In this document: in pieces, positions 48,897 through 61,270 of the stretch | How positions within the stretch are numbered: the first letter of the stretch is position 1 | Layout: every line of letters starts with the position of its first letter | Assembly: GCA_000231825.2 (NCBI GenBank) | Contig: JH720306.1 | Span: 780,199-844,198 of the forward strand | DNA length: 64,000 nt | DNA from: Tetrahymena elliotti 4EA | Taxonomy: Eukaryota; Ciliophora; Oligohymenophorea; Hymenostomatida; Tetrahymenidae | Direction: 5' to 3' | Translations under genes and position numbers: made by a program | Notes under the pieces: generated by a model | Database searches by the model: none | What the model was told of the DNA's origin: nothing | What the model saw: only the letters and a program-made list of their open reading frames with translations

Positions 48897-50689
48897 TTAT
48901 TTTTGCTTTAGTTATGTTATTTAATTAGTTTTTTTTGTTTTTTAATTAATTTTATCTTTCTATTTTTTATTGTTAATTCTTTGAATTAAGTTTGCTCTTA
49001 TTGAATTTAATATATTTATTAGACCTTCTTCTTTTATTATATTTATTAATACTTCTTAGTTTATTAATTAATACATATTTTTGCTATTAATTCAACCTTT
49101 TCTATTTTTGCCATTAATAAAAACAAATATTAAAGTCTTTCTTAATAGAGTCCATAGTAGCATATTCAGATCAAATATATATATATATTTATATATTCAT
49201 TCATTCACACATTCACTCTTTGCAACAAAATATATAATTATATACATTATGTATTTTATTTTCTTTTTAATAAATACAAAGCTAACTTATAGCATTATTT
49301 AACATTTAAAACATATTCCATAATATCTAGTCTACTTTCTTATTTCTACATCAAATCAAACTTTTAAATTTATTTTAATTATAAAACTACTTCTTCAAAT
49401 TGATAGTTTTCTTTCACTTACAACATAAATACTTCAATTATATTAAGAAATGCTCTTAATCGTTAATTTAACTAACAATAAATAAGTTAGAAGTACACAA
49501 TGAAGGAGTCTTTGATTGTTAAATTTCATTATTTTATAATTAAAATGACTGAGTTACTTTCTTTATTGTTTTATTAAATTTAAAATTCCTAATATTATTT
49601 AATATCTTAACAAGATTGATTTAGTAGAATATTAGATGGTTATTATTAAATAAACCATGCTTTAGTTACTTTGTTAGGGGTTTGTTTATATTTAAGATTT
49701 CCAAAGAAAATAATTTTTTTAATTAATTCTATAATATTACTTTGAATAACCTATCTTTTATTTGAATAATTATTTATCATTTACTTTATATATATTGTAA
49801 TATATTTTATATTTCATAAAATGTTAATTAATTTCTGAAAAATTATTAAATAAATCGATTAAAATTTTAATTATTTATCAGATTAAAATATTTCAAAATG
49901 AAATAATTTTTCTTTAAAAATATTTGTTTATTTTAAAAAACTGTAGAATGATAAAATTTAATAGCATTGTAAAATTTACTAAAATATTTTACTTAAATTT
50001 CAAAAATCATAAAATATTTTATGGGAATAATTTTTTATTTATCATGTCTACTAAATTACTAAAAAAAATTAACAAAGAAATAATAAAATACCTCTAAAGA
50101 AAAAAAATAATTAAAATATTATGAATGATTTTTTTATTTCTAACTAAATTCAACAAATTTAAATTTTTCTTAAATTTAAAATATTTTTTCAGGTGATAAA
50201 TAGCTCATGAATTTTTCTATTTACACTTTTAATTTTAATCTCATAGTTTTTTGTAGAACTTGCATGATGACATAATCAATCAAATTGATTTTTTAGATCT
50301 AAAATATATCTAATTAATTGTAATCAAAATTCATTAAGATTTTGATTATTTTTTATTCTTCATTGTGAATATTTAAATGATTAAACAAAAGAATAATAAA
50401 ATATTTTTTTCAAAACCTAATGATAACTAAATAAAAAAAAAAGAAAACTAATATGAGAAGCAAAAAATTAAAAGTTAGTAAAATGAGTCTAATAAATAAT
50501 ATTTTAAAAATATAAGAATAAAAGTAGAAATAAATTCACAAAAAATGAAATTCTATTGTCAAAATAGAAATGTTAAATTTCTCAAAAATAAATAAATTTA
50601 GTAGAGATTTCTCTTTACATTTGTATACAAATTCGCCATTTTCGAACAGTCAGTAGTTTATGAATATTACATAATTATGTAAATATTAT
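48897..50689. other. Intergenic spacer, 1.8 kb
   Basis: Upstream of fibrillarin and downstream of the cyclic-nucleotide-binding gene. The first ~200 bases should include the fibrillarin promoter; no motif could be assigned. AT-rich, no coding frame. Confidence 0.55.
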
Positions 50690-53600
50690 TCAATTGTGAT
50701 ATTGGTTTCTTTTTATTACAAATATTTTTTGTTTGTTCTATTCTTCCATCTTTTATAAATTTATGTTTTAAAATTTATCATAGGTATCAAAGTTTTTGAT
50801 TCTCAAATTTTATTGTTTGTCAATTATAATTAGCTCATGATTGAATATTTGTTTTATTTGATCAATATTTTTTAATTGGGCTTCATTTTTCATGTATGTA
50901 TTTTTCTTATTTTACATATTGAATTAATTTTTTTACTAATTTTTAAACTGGCTAGTGTCTGTAGATAGGCTATGCTAGTGATGCTTTAAATTGTTGTTGG
51001 AAAAATGTTTTAAAGATCTTGAAAAATCAAGCTGAAAATTACAGTTTGATGGATCAATATTTTTGTAAATTGATTAAACTAGCTCAGCATTATGTATGTT
51101 AGAAAAACTTGGATTTTTATTTTAGTAAGAGTTTTGATTTTTTTTGTAAAAGCTTTATCTTTAACTTTAACTTAATCTTCTAAAATTAATAGAATTGGCT
51201 GGTTAGGGATTTAAAATAGGAGAATTTTATTCACTAAATGTCTTTTTATAATTTTTTGAGAACACTTGATCTTCTTTACTAATTTCATTTAATTCAAATT
51301 CATCAACCTAAGAAAACTAAGACCTATTGTAATCATTGTTAATATTATTAATGAGATTATTACGGTTAAATAAATTTGTGGCCTTTGTCTATAAAATACA
51401 AGACTCATTTATCTTCATATTATTTAGTATATTAAATTCATTATATTAATACTGGTATTTTAATTCTTTCTGGGTCATTTCAGAATGATTTCTTATTATA
51501 GGAAGTATTTTTGTGCTTCCATTTTAATAATTATTTGTAATAATTGCTGATTTTCTCATAATATTGTGGTCATTATTCAGATCACTTTAATTACTAGCCT
51601 TTTTAATTAAATTAATACTTTATTAATTATTAGGTATGTTCTCACTTACTTTTTTTACATTTTGAAAGAAATTAGTCTAAGAATCTTATTACGTTTATTA
51701 TTCTTTTTGTTGTTAATTTTATAGTAGGGAAAAAGAATTTCGTGTATAAGACACCTATGTATTTTTCCTGCTTTATGGATTTTATTAAACAGTTTTTTGT
51801 TAGTTATAGTACTAAAACATTTTAGGAGAGTTTATAAGAAAGAGCTTAAGTTCTTTACTTTTAATTTTATTCAGAATTTTATCTTAGCATTCATCTTTTC
51901 GAAGATAACTCATTTATTCATTTTATTTAGCTTAGAAGTCTTAATCGTTTTACTATAAATAAAGAGGTATTGAAATGAATTGTTATTGATGGGATGGGCT
52001 ATTGATTGAGCTTCTTTTTCGAGTAAATGAAGATTTTTAATCTAACTACTCTTCAAAATTTAATTAGTTTTGTTGATTTTTGATAGGTTACATCTGTTAT
52101 AAAGTAAATTAATCTTGGAATTAAGACTGGAAAGGGGATTGTAATTATTCTGTTTTCCTTTAGAAAATAGGCTGTTGTTCTAACTTATCTTTGTAGTCAC
52201 TGTCAAGTTTTTTTAAGGGCGTTTATTTTTCTTCTATTTTTCTGTTATTATATTGCGTTCTAACAAAATTAAAATCAACAAAATTTAAACATTTTTTCCC
52301 TTCTTTATTGCTGGCTACATAATTTTAATTATTATTTCCCTCAAAGCTTTCAATCAACTATTAAGTGTATTCTTTTATTTCTTTTTTGATTTCTTGCTAA
52401 TGTGCTGATTTCTTCTCATCTCTAATTGACTTTGCATAGCTAGATTTCTTCATTCTTTCAATAAACTTTTGTACATTTTCACCTTTGGTATAAATTAAAA
52501 TGTAATTGAATCTGCTAAAAATGAATGAAAATATTAAAAATTGATGAGTTGTTTAAATAAAGCTAAGCTGGCTCTTCATTAAATTCATATGTTGGAAAAA
52601 ATAAGCTCGAATAGTTTATAAAATTACATTATAACTTAATATTAGTTAGGATTTAATTAGTAATAAAAAATATAGTAAATACTAGCTATTTTAACCACTT
52701 CAAAGAAAATTAAATTTACCTTCATTTTATTTATAACTTTGATTGAGTTATGGTATATTCTTAACATTTCTAGATGAAATATTTGAGAACTAAGATGCAG
52801 TTTATTGGCTGTATCTATCCAAGTGGTCTTTATTTATTGCTTCAAATTTCTATGAATTTTATTAATTTTCTGCTATTAGAGTAGCCATTTAATCACTAAA
52901 TGAATATTCTTTTTTTATTCTTTAAACATTTTTGAATGAGCTCTAATTAAGGTGGAAATCATCTTCGTCTTGTGATTCGAACCCAATCAACTTATTTTAA
53001 TCTTTCAAAATATCTATTGTTAGAGCCTCTTTAAGGGTCATTTGATCCTAACCAGACACTTGATGACTCTGTCTTCTTTGTGTTTACTCATTAGAAATTA
53101 TATTTTTATGAGCATTAGTATACTCAGATTTTGAGTTGATCCTTTACAGAAATCTTATCAAAAAAATAAAAATAGCATAAAATAAATACTATTGCATTAA
53201 ACCATGAAAATATTTAATTTTAAGAAAAAGGAATTACTTTGATGGAGAGTTTTCATAATTTCTATTTGTTTTGTTTATTGGAAGTTCATGATCATTTAAG
53301 CGAAAATTTTTTTCATATTTTGAATTTGGTGAAAAAATTTTAGCTGCGTTTTTTTAATGCAAAATATTCTTTGAGATTTCTAAAGTTTTTTTGTATTCCT
53401 AAAGTTTCTGATTAGCCCACTACTGCCTCTAGCTTATTAAGATATTCAAACTATCTCTTGATTTCTTATTCCAAAGAATTTTTTTTTCAAACTCACTTTT
53501 TGTAGTATAATACACTTAAGCCCCTTCAGAGATACAAATTATATTACTTTCTCTTTTTTTATTAAGAACAACTTCTTCTTCCCCAAAACTACAGCCAGCT

Positions 53601-54894
53601 GAAAGGACGGCTATCTATAAATAATTTAATTAATAAATTAACTGATTAGCAATTTCTCAAAGATTATCCAATCATAATCTAAGCAAATAATTAAATTTTA
53701 ATTCAAAAGTCAAAAAAAGCAAAAAATTTCCCTTTTATTTTTTATTCAAATTTTCATAAAAATTTTCAATGAAATAAATACCAAAAAAATGAAATACTTG
53801 AACAGAAATTTACTTCATTTATGCTGAGTTTTCTGTTTTGATGTCTATTAATGCATTTCTTTCTTATCCAACATCTCCATCAACCTCGATTTATCTTCTT
53901 ATCTTTGTAATAAGACAAGTTAGTTTAATTTTGTTAAAAAAAGAGATAAAATAACTTTACTTCGAACTCTCCTTTCAAAACAAAAAAAATTCCTGATTCA
54001 GATGAATCTCCTTATTAATACACTGATTAGTTTAGACAATATTACTTTGTTGGTAATTTATAAATAAGATTAGCAATATCTCTCTCATACCAGTGATTTA
54101 TATATGATACTTATTTAATAAGCCCCCAAAGAACGTTTAATTCGCTCATAATAATATCCTCTATAAATAGAAAAACAGAAATATTAATTAGTAATAATTC
54201 ACTGGTATATATTCTGTTAATAAACTTTATTAGCTAACAAATTAAGTAATCATAAAAAACAATAATTGCCTTATTAAAGTCTTACTTAAATTTAAGTTGT
54301 AAATTTCTCTTGGTATAGCAATTAACGTACAATCTGTTTTAGCATCTATTTCAGAAGATCTTAAGCCATTTGGGTGAATTAACCCTAACTCCCCAAAAGT
54401 CTACATAGGTTCTAATTTTTTAACCTCGGTTAAGTGAAGATAACCTCCTTTGGTGGAGATTTGATTTGGGATACTAATAAAGACAGAACAATACCCAGAA
54501 ACAATTATGTAGAAGTATTCAGCTTTATCTCCTATTTTGACTATTTTCTATCCTTCTTTAAAGCTAATTAATTCAGAAATGCTTAGAATGCTTTACAATT
54601 GATTTTCTGAAATATCTTTGAGTTCTTTCAAATTACTTTAAAGCCACTTAACTAAGTCCATACTTATCTTTTTTTGCCTTTTTTCTTTTGCTTCCATTTA
54701 ACCCATTTGCGCTCTTAATCTTGTAATGTAATCCTAAAAAAAATATAATCAAATACTTAAGAATATATTTTTTGAAATAAAAAGAACCAATAAAATTAAT
54801 TAGTTTATACTTAGTTTTTCTAGAGATACTAACTCAATAATAAATTATCAACTTCTCTAGCTTCATTTTTAGATTTAGATGACGTTTTTTTCAT
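50690..54894 (-). CDS. Protein with tandem cyclic-nucleotide-binding domains and long disordered tail
   Basis: Start ATG 54894 (MKKTSSKSKNEAREVD), TGA at 50690-50692, several short introns. The first cNMP-binding fold is clear: FKEGQKIVKIGDKAEYFYII, SGYCSVFI, a 15-residue insertion, then QTFGELGLIHPNGLRSSEID as phosphate-binding cassette (Gly-Glu-Leu and Arg kept, the usual Ala replaced by Ser) and CTLIAIPR. A second fold follows (LPTKQYCLNQSVYQQGDSSE, GIFFVLKGEFE). No ion-channel helices or kinase core were found, so this is neither a CNG channel nor PKG; PKA-R lacks the third element here. The C-terminal half (about 53600-50690) is Ser/Gln/Asn/Lys-rich, with a short ordered segment FNYILIYTKGENVQKFIERM. 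Likely a cAMP/cGMP-responsive scaffold; whether the second cassette binds ligand cannot be judged. Confidence 0.8.
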
Positions 54895-56207
54895 GTAATT
54901 AAGGAGAAGTTTATATGTTGCAATTATTAATCAGTTTTTAATTAACATAAGAAAATTAGCAAATCATAAATATTCATTATACAATAATTGCGTCAAACAA
55001 TAAAAACAATATTCAATCAACCAACGAATAATTAGCAAGACAAACTAATCATTTAATTAACTAAAATAAAATATTTTAAAATTTTTAATTAATTTTAAAC
55101 TTTAAAAAATAAAGAGACAGAGAGAGTATCAATAACCTCTTCATTTAAATTATCTTTCTTTTTGATAAAAAAACAATAAAGTAAAAATAAATGAAATGAA
55201 AAAAAATTGTTTTGATCGTTGAGACCATAATGATTTATAATCTAGCAAGATTATCTTTTTATCAATTATTTAATTTATTTTTGTCTCCAAAAAAATTAAT
55301 TTATTTCCAAAAATTAAAATTTATATTTGATTTAATAAAACTTATTCAATATATCCTTTTTATTTTTTTAAGTTGCAAGCTATTGTAAGACCTTGAATCA
55401 AGTCATATCAAAATCATGCTTATAATTGAGAGACCAATTTTCTAATTTAATTTATTAGCGTACTCAATAATCTGTAAGTATATTTTTTATCATATTAAGT
55501 AATGCAATTTTTATAGTAATGATTCATTCACGTCTTTTATTTCTATAAACTTTATAATTTTACAAAATTATAAATTTATGAATTGTTGATTTTAATAGAA
55601 ATTCATTCATGCTTGTAAAGCTTTTGAGCATTCTTCAATTATATTTTCTAGTAATATTTTTTGATAAAAAGACATTAAAGAATAAGAAAAAATTGAAAAA
55701 TACAATTCAAAAAAGTAAAATTCATTTGAAATACTGCTCTCTAATATTTATTCTGCTAATTCCAATCTTTTTAAGGCGTATTAATTTATAAAATATTTAA
55801 GAATTTTAATTCTTTCAAAAAATATAAAATACACTATGTACCATTTTTAATGTTTTAAGGTTTTAACTCCTTAAATTAGAAAATTTAAAAACACAATTAA
55901 CTCTTTACTATATGCACTGTAATTATAATTATCTTTAAAATCAAGAATATATTTAACGAGACTAGTTAAAGCTGGCTTATCAGTAGTAAGCTAGCTGTTT
56001 ATCTATATTATATATATATAAGAATTAATGACTGGTTGTATTTCTATCTCATTAGAAATTTAATTTTTGATGATCTTTTGTTATAAAACTCCAACTGAAG
56101 TAAAATAAAAAAAGATTAAGATCAAAAAACAATTAAAAAAAACAAAAAATATAAATCGTTAACAAAAATTAACAAACAAACAAATAAACAAAATAAAAGT
56201 TTAGAAA
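54895..56207. other. Divergent intergenic region with two hairpins
   Basis: Promoter region for the minus-strand cNMP-binding gene and the plus-strand gene at 56208. It contains a perfect 7-bp hairpin ATAATCT-AGCA-AGATTAT (55237-55254) followed by a T run, and a 9-bp hairpin with one mismatch, GCTGGCTTA/TAAGCTAGC (55971-55995). No coding frame of note. Confidence 0.5.
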
Positions 56208-56678
56208 ATGATTCACATTTATGATTTTGTATAAAGAAATGACAAAGAAACTTTTAAAAAATGCTGCTCTGAAGTGAGTCTTATCTTGGAAAGCCATAGA
56301 AATAAATTGGTTGAGTTAAGAGAAACCCTTTACAACTGTATCAAATAATAATGTAAAAAATTAGAAGACAGCTAACTTTAAGAAGATGTCTTACTTCTCG
56401 AAGACCTTATTCAAGTATGTAAATCTTCTCATAAAAAAAGTGTTTTCCTATGCACCATTTGCACTTTTGAACAATACAAAGAAGAATTTAATAAAATTGA
56501 TAAAGTCATATAAACAAACTTAAGAAAGATGAGCACTACTTAAATGAGATCCTTCTCAACCAACATGAAAATGTATGATAACGTTATCAATAAGAGAAAT
56601 TAGCTATTCAATTTTTACAATTCTATTGATGACTGTGACTCTCCTGTTAAAATTAAAGCTGATGTATTCACATTTTGA
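56208..56678 (+). CDS. Small helical hypothetical protein
   Basis: Single-exon frame of 157 codons (156 residues), ATG 56208 (MIHIYDFVQRNDKETFKKCC) to TGA 56676-56678. Mostly charged helices (VSLILESHRNKLVELRETLY, KKLEDSQLQEDVLLLEDLIQ), with seven or more cysteines. C-ending codons are more frequent than in the spacer and TAA/TAG Gln codons are used normally, both supporting a real gene. No family recognised. Confidence 0.75.
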
Positions 56679-58284
56679 TCTTTTGATCTAAAAATAAGAA
56701 AAAATAAAATTAATTAATTAATCAATCCATCTGCTTCTTCTAAAAAATTAAACACATTTATCCATACTCACTGGCTAGTATCTCAAAGAATTTTTCAATT
56801 AATCAAAAAACTTCCCAACTACTATTATAATAACAATAATATATATTAACCTAAATACCAATCCTTTATCTAAATATTTTAATCAAATTAAATTTTGTAC
56901 TTAATTAATATATTTATTTTTCAAACATTTTGTGCTCATTTTAATCAAATTTTGGCATAATAAATACAACCAATAATTTATAAATCCTTTTTATTCTATC
57001 CATAAATTTGATTTGAGTATTGACTTAAAATTTATTTTTCTTCCTTACATAAAACATAACTTCATAGAAAAAATGAGCAGTAAGTTGATCTCATTCGGTT
57101 TAGTTTTTGCAAACAAAAAAAATCATTATTAACTTCTTTAAAAAGCATATTTATGAAAGTAAAATTATAGTTTCGATCAAGAACAAATTAAATACTGTTG
57201 TTAAAAAAATCAATTTAGACATAAATTTTAATTTATGTTCTAAATTATGGATGAGAAAATTAATAAAATTTTAAATAATTAGGTATTTTTAAAATATTTC
57301 TCTTACCTCTTAATCGTTTTATATTAAAAATCATTAAAAATTTAAACTGTAAACAGAAAGAATAAGAAGCTGCAAAGTAAAAAAATATTAATATTATTTA
57401 TGAGTTAGATTTTTCAAAATACTATTTACTTATTTTTAAAATAATTTAAAAGTTAAAATTTGAGAAGAAAAATGTGGATTTTCAAATTTAACCTTTAATA
57501 AATGAATACATTAATTAAAAAGTAACAACTGACTAATTTCGGTTTGTTTACTTGATATTAGTTTCGCTAATTCATTCATTTTTATCAATGATATTTGATA
57601 AATTAAGATTTTTTTTCCCCAATTTGAAAAAATTTTGAATAGAATAAATAAACTCAACTTTCTATGAAATAATTTTTATTTTTATTTTTATAAAAAAGTT
57701 AGGCCTTGAATAGAAACATTAAGAAGATGGAAAGTGGATAAAGATTTTTTTTTTTGTTCTAAATCAGTTAGATTTTCTTAACATATTTATTTGAAGAATA
57801 ATTTAAAAAATTAAACTTTGAATAGAATAATTAAAATATCCTATGAAATATTTTGATTTTTAAAATAATAAATAGTTTAAATTTTTCGGAAGATTCATAA
57901 TAGGGTGGAAATGACGAAAGATGCTTTACATTACTCTCAAAAAAAAGTCAAATTTTTAATTTTCAAATTTTTTTTAAAGTTAAGCTTGAGATAGAAAAGA
58001 ATAAGAAGGAGGAAAGTGACGCATCATATCTTATTTTCGTTCTAAAAAGAGTAAAATAGAACTTCTTAAAACTCATAATTTTTCTCCAAAATTTATCTCC
58101 CAAAGTTATTGAAGTTATTCTATGTATTGCTTTCGTATTTTTTGATCTTCAACTTAATAGATGAGATTATGCATGACAAAGAAATCTTGGATTTATTACT
58201 AAAGGTGATGTTAACCCAAATTAAAACAAATCTAATAAATTAAAAGTTGATAAAAATTACAAATAATAAAAAAAGTTAGTAGAA
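56679..58284. other. Intergenic spacer with degenerate repeats
   Basis: Precedes the GCDH gene. No coding frame. It contains three diverged copies of a ~40-base purine-rich motif (separate entry) and a pair of TTGAATAGAATAA-like repeats near 57630 and 57816. Confidence 0.5.
57343..58019 (+). repeat. Three diverged ~40-base purine-rich direct repeats
   Basis: Copies at 57343-57380, 57700-57739 and 57981-58019 share the pattern TAAGCTTGAGATAGAAA, then AATAAGAAG, then RAAAGTGA. Spacing is about 360 and 280 bases. Similarity is clear by eye between copies 2 and 3, weaker for copy 1. Confidence 0.45.
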
Positions 58285-60306
58285 ATGATCTCAAATATTT
58301 CAAAAAAAGTTTTAGCTAGAACCCTCAATAACACTTAAAAGTAAGGATTTGCATCAAAGTTTGTAAACTTTAACTTTTAGGATGCCTTGAACTTAAGATC
58401 CCAACTCACTGAAGAAGAAGTTACTGTAAATATTTGTTATTAGCTTTTCAATCTTTATTTGGAGGATGCTCATAATAATGAGTTATCATTCTCAAATAAA
58501 ATCTAAACACTCATAACAATTTTTTAAATAAAAAGATCATGGAAAATGCAAGACAATTTGCTTAAGACCAACTTATGCCAGGAATCTTGGAAGCAAACAA
58601 GAATGAACATTTTGACAAAGAAATTATGAAATAGTTTGGTTCAATGGGATTTTTAGGTTGCACAATTGCTGATTACGATCTTCCAGGAGTTTCTTCTGCC
58701 GCCTATGGTATGATAGACTTCATTTAATATTTATTCTTAAAAAATGATATAATTTCATTTTTATCATGTCAAATATAAATTTTAGTCTTAATAGCTACAT
58801 AGATATCTTCCCATTTATATCTTTTATATTTTGCTTATTTTTAATTATAAATGATAATAATTAATTGAAATAAAATATAAAAGGTCTCATCAACAGAGAA
58901 GTTGAAAGAGTAGATAGTGGTTATAGAAGTGCTTTGAGTGTTCAAAGTTCCCTTGTCATGCATCCAATTCATGAATTTGGTTCTAAGTAATTAAAGGACA
59001 TTTACATTCCTAGATTGGCTAGCGGTGAATTAATTGGTTGCTTTGGCTTAACTGAACCTAACCATGGTAAAATTTACTTATAAATAGCTTTATTAGATTT
59101 CAAATAATATATCATTTTGCTTAATTATTTTTAAAAAAATGTAAAGGATCTGACCCTGGTTCAATGGAAACTCGTGCAAAGAAAGATGTAATTTATTAAT
59201 TAAAATTAATTTCATAAAAATAAAAAAAGTTCTAAAATACCAATTTAAATTTTGTTTGAAAAAATGAGTCTGATTGATTGAGGATTTTAATAAAATAATA
59301 TATAGGGTGATGATTATATTCTTAATGGTTCAAAGACATGGATTACCAATTCTCCTATTGCTGATGTGTTTGTTGTTTGGGCTAAGGATGAATAAGGAGA
59401 TATTAGAGGATTCGTTTTAGAAAAGGGCATGAAGGGTTTGAGTGCTCCTAAGATTGAAGTAAAAAAATTTTATTTGTTTTCTGTGAATTATTTTTGATAT
59501 AACATTTCCTTAATTAGGGTAAATTATCTTTAAGAGCTTCTATTACTGGTATGATTTTAATGGATAATGTCAGAGTCCACAAATCTTAAATGCTTAATGT
59601 TAAGGGATTGAAGGGACCTTTCTCATGCTTAAATAATGCTAGGTAATTTATTTCTATCCTTTTATACTTTTATTAAGATTAATTTTTAAAACATAATTCA
59701 GATTCGGTATTTCTTGGGGTTCTCTTGGTGCTGCTGAATATTGTTTCCATGCTGCTAGATAATACACTTTAGATAGAAAGCAATTCAATGTACCATTAGC
59801 TTCATTCTAATTAATTCAAAAGAAGTTTGCCGATATGTAAACTGAAATAGCTTTGGCTCTCTAAGCTTGTCTCCAAGTAAAAAAAAAAATAAAGAAAAAA
59901 AGAGATAGATTAAATTTTAAATTAAAAAATAGGTTTCTAGATTAAAAGACAGTGGAAATTTAGCTCCTGAAATGATTTCTCTTGTTAAAAGAAATTCATG
60001 CAGTAAAATTAATTTTTGATTTTTAATCAATTAAGAAAAATATTCTTTCGAAATTAAAATTGTTAAAATGTAATAAACAAATACATGAACTTAAATTAAA
60101 TTTTAATAAAAGTGAAATCCATCTAAATTTGCAGAGAAGCTAGAGATATGCTTGGTGGAAATGGTATTGCTGATGAATATCACATTCTTAGACATGCAAT
60201 TAACTTAGAAACTGTAAATACTTATGAAGGTACTAATGATATCCATGCTTTAATCCTTGGTAGAGCTATTACTGGTATATAATCATTCACAAGAACTTAT
60301 CCTTGA
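58285..60306 (+). CDS. GCDH: Glutaryl-CoA dehydrogenase, mitochondrial
   Basis: FAD enzyme converting glutaryl-CoA to crotonyl-CoA in lysine and tryptophan breakdown. Nine exons; introns 58426-58535, 58708-58883, 59067-59146, 59188-59305, 59459-59517, 59643-59701, 59877-59932, 60003-60112; spliced CDS is exactly 418 codons. The start [16 protein letters not shown] is a typical mitochondrial presequence. Diagnostic strings: [131 protein letters not shown]. The catalytic base is Glu392 in [11 protein letters not shown], and the GCDH-type (not acyl-CoA dehydrogenase short-chain) neighbourhood around it is kept. The last acceptor (60112) was set by homology; a nearer-looking TTTGCAG at 60134 would break the frame. 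Confidence 0.95.
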
Positions 60307-61270
60307 AAACACTAATTATTGAAAATTAATATTAATTTCTTTCATTATGTATTATTTTATTTTCATATTTTATATGTTAGCAACCTTAAAATCTAAATTG
60401 TTTGCATATAAATGGCCTTTTGATGACTCTTAAAGCTTTTTTCTTGTCTTTATCAAAATAAATAAAAGTAACAAAAGAGAGCACCTTAATTTGATTTATC
60501 CAAGTTTCAAAAAAATATGGTTTTCATAAAATTTTCTTGTCTTTCATTTTCAACAAAATAAACTTAAAAAATTAATTTATCAATAACAAAAACTTAATCT
60601 TTGTATCACTTTTCCATATTTCTGAAATGCAGTATTAACTATCTTTTCTTCAATATAGAATAATTCTAATTAAAAAAAAGGATATGAATTTAACTTAAAT
60701 AAATTAAACATAAAAATAATTAAGGTTTTTTTATTATTTTTAAATAAAAGAAATATTTGTTGGTTTTTCCCATTTTTGCATGAAAGCATTTTATCATTTT
60801 TCTTATAGCTTTTATTTAATTTCTTCATCTAAATCATGATGTGGAAATTTTTTTTTATCTCATTAATTTTTTAACCATTATTTTGACAAAAAAATTAATT
60901 TATTCTTTACAGATAAAAATGTATTAATTGATTATTAGTTATTGTTTTAAACGCATTTTAAAGATTTCAATTTTAAATAAGTAAGATTTAAGGTAAAATC
61001 TAAGAAGATATATTCAGAGACCAAATTCAATATAGATTGAATATTTTTTATCAGGAAAGATGTATTAATATTTATTTAAGATTTTATATTTAAATAATTA
61101 TTAGCCTTTAATTTATTCTTTCAGATAGTCAGTTAATTACTTTAAAATAATTATCAACTAAAAGTATAAAAAAGCTAAAAGTTAGCTTAACCAAAACAAG
61201 GATATAAAAAAGAAAGACAAACCATATATAGTCTTTTTTTAGTAAGCTGCATTGATAAAAGAGAGGAGAT
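60307..61270. other. Intergenic spacer
   Basis: AT-rich region between two plus-strand genes; includes the GCDH 3' flank. No coding frame, repeat or RNA gene recognised. Confidence 0.55.

Noticed and set aside
48645..48924. Several long overlapping frames on both strands over the Gly/Pro-rich region
   Set aside because: They are shadows of the repetitive fibrillarin N-terminal exon; only the minus-strand MGKDFKSGG frame continues into fibrillarin.
49081..49302. 73-codon plus-strand frame upstream of fibrillarin
   Set aside because: Composition is that of AT-rich spacer (Ile/Tyr/Phe runs) and no splice or domain evidence supports it.
52965..52990. GGTTCGAATC on the minus strand, another T-loop match
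   Set aside because: It encodes IGFESQ in the cyclic-nucleotide-binding gene; no cloverleaf can be drawn.
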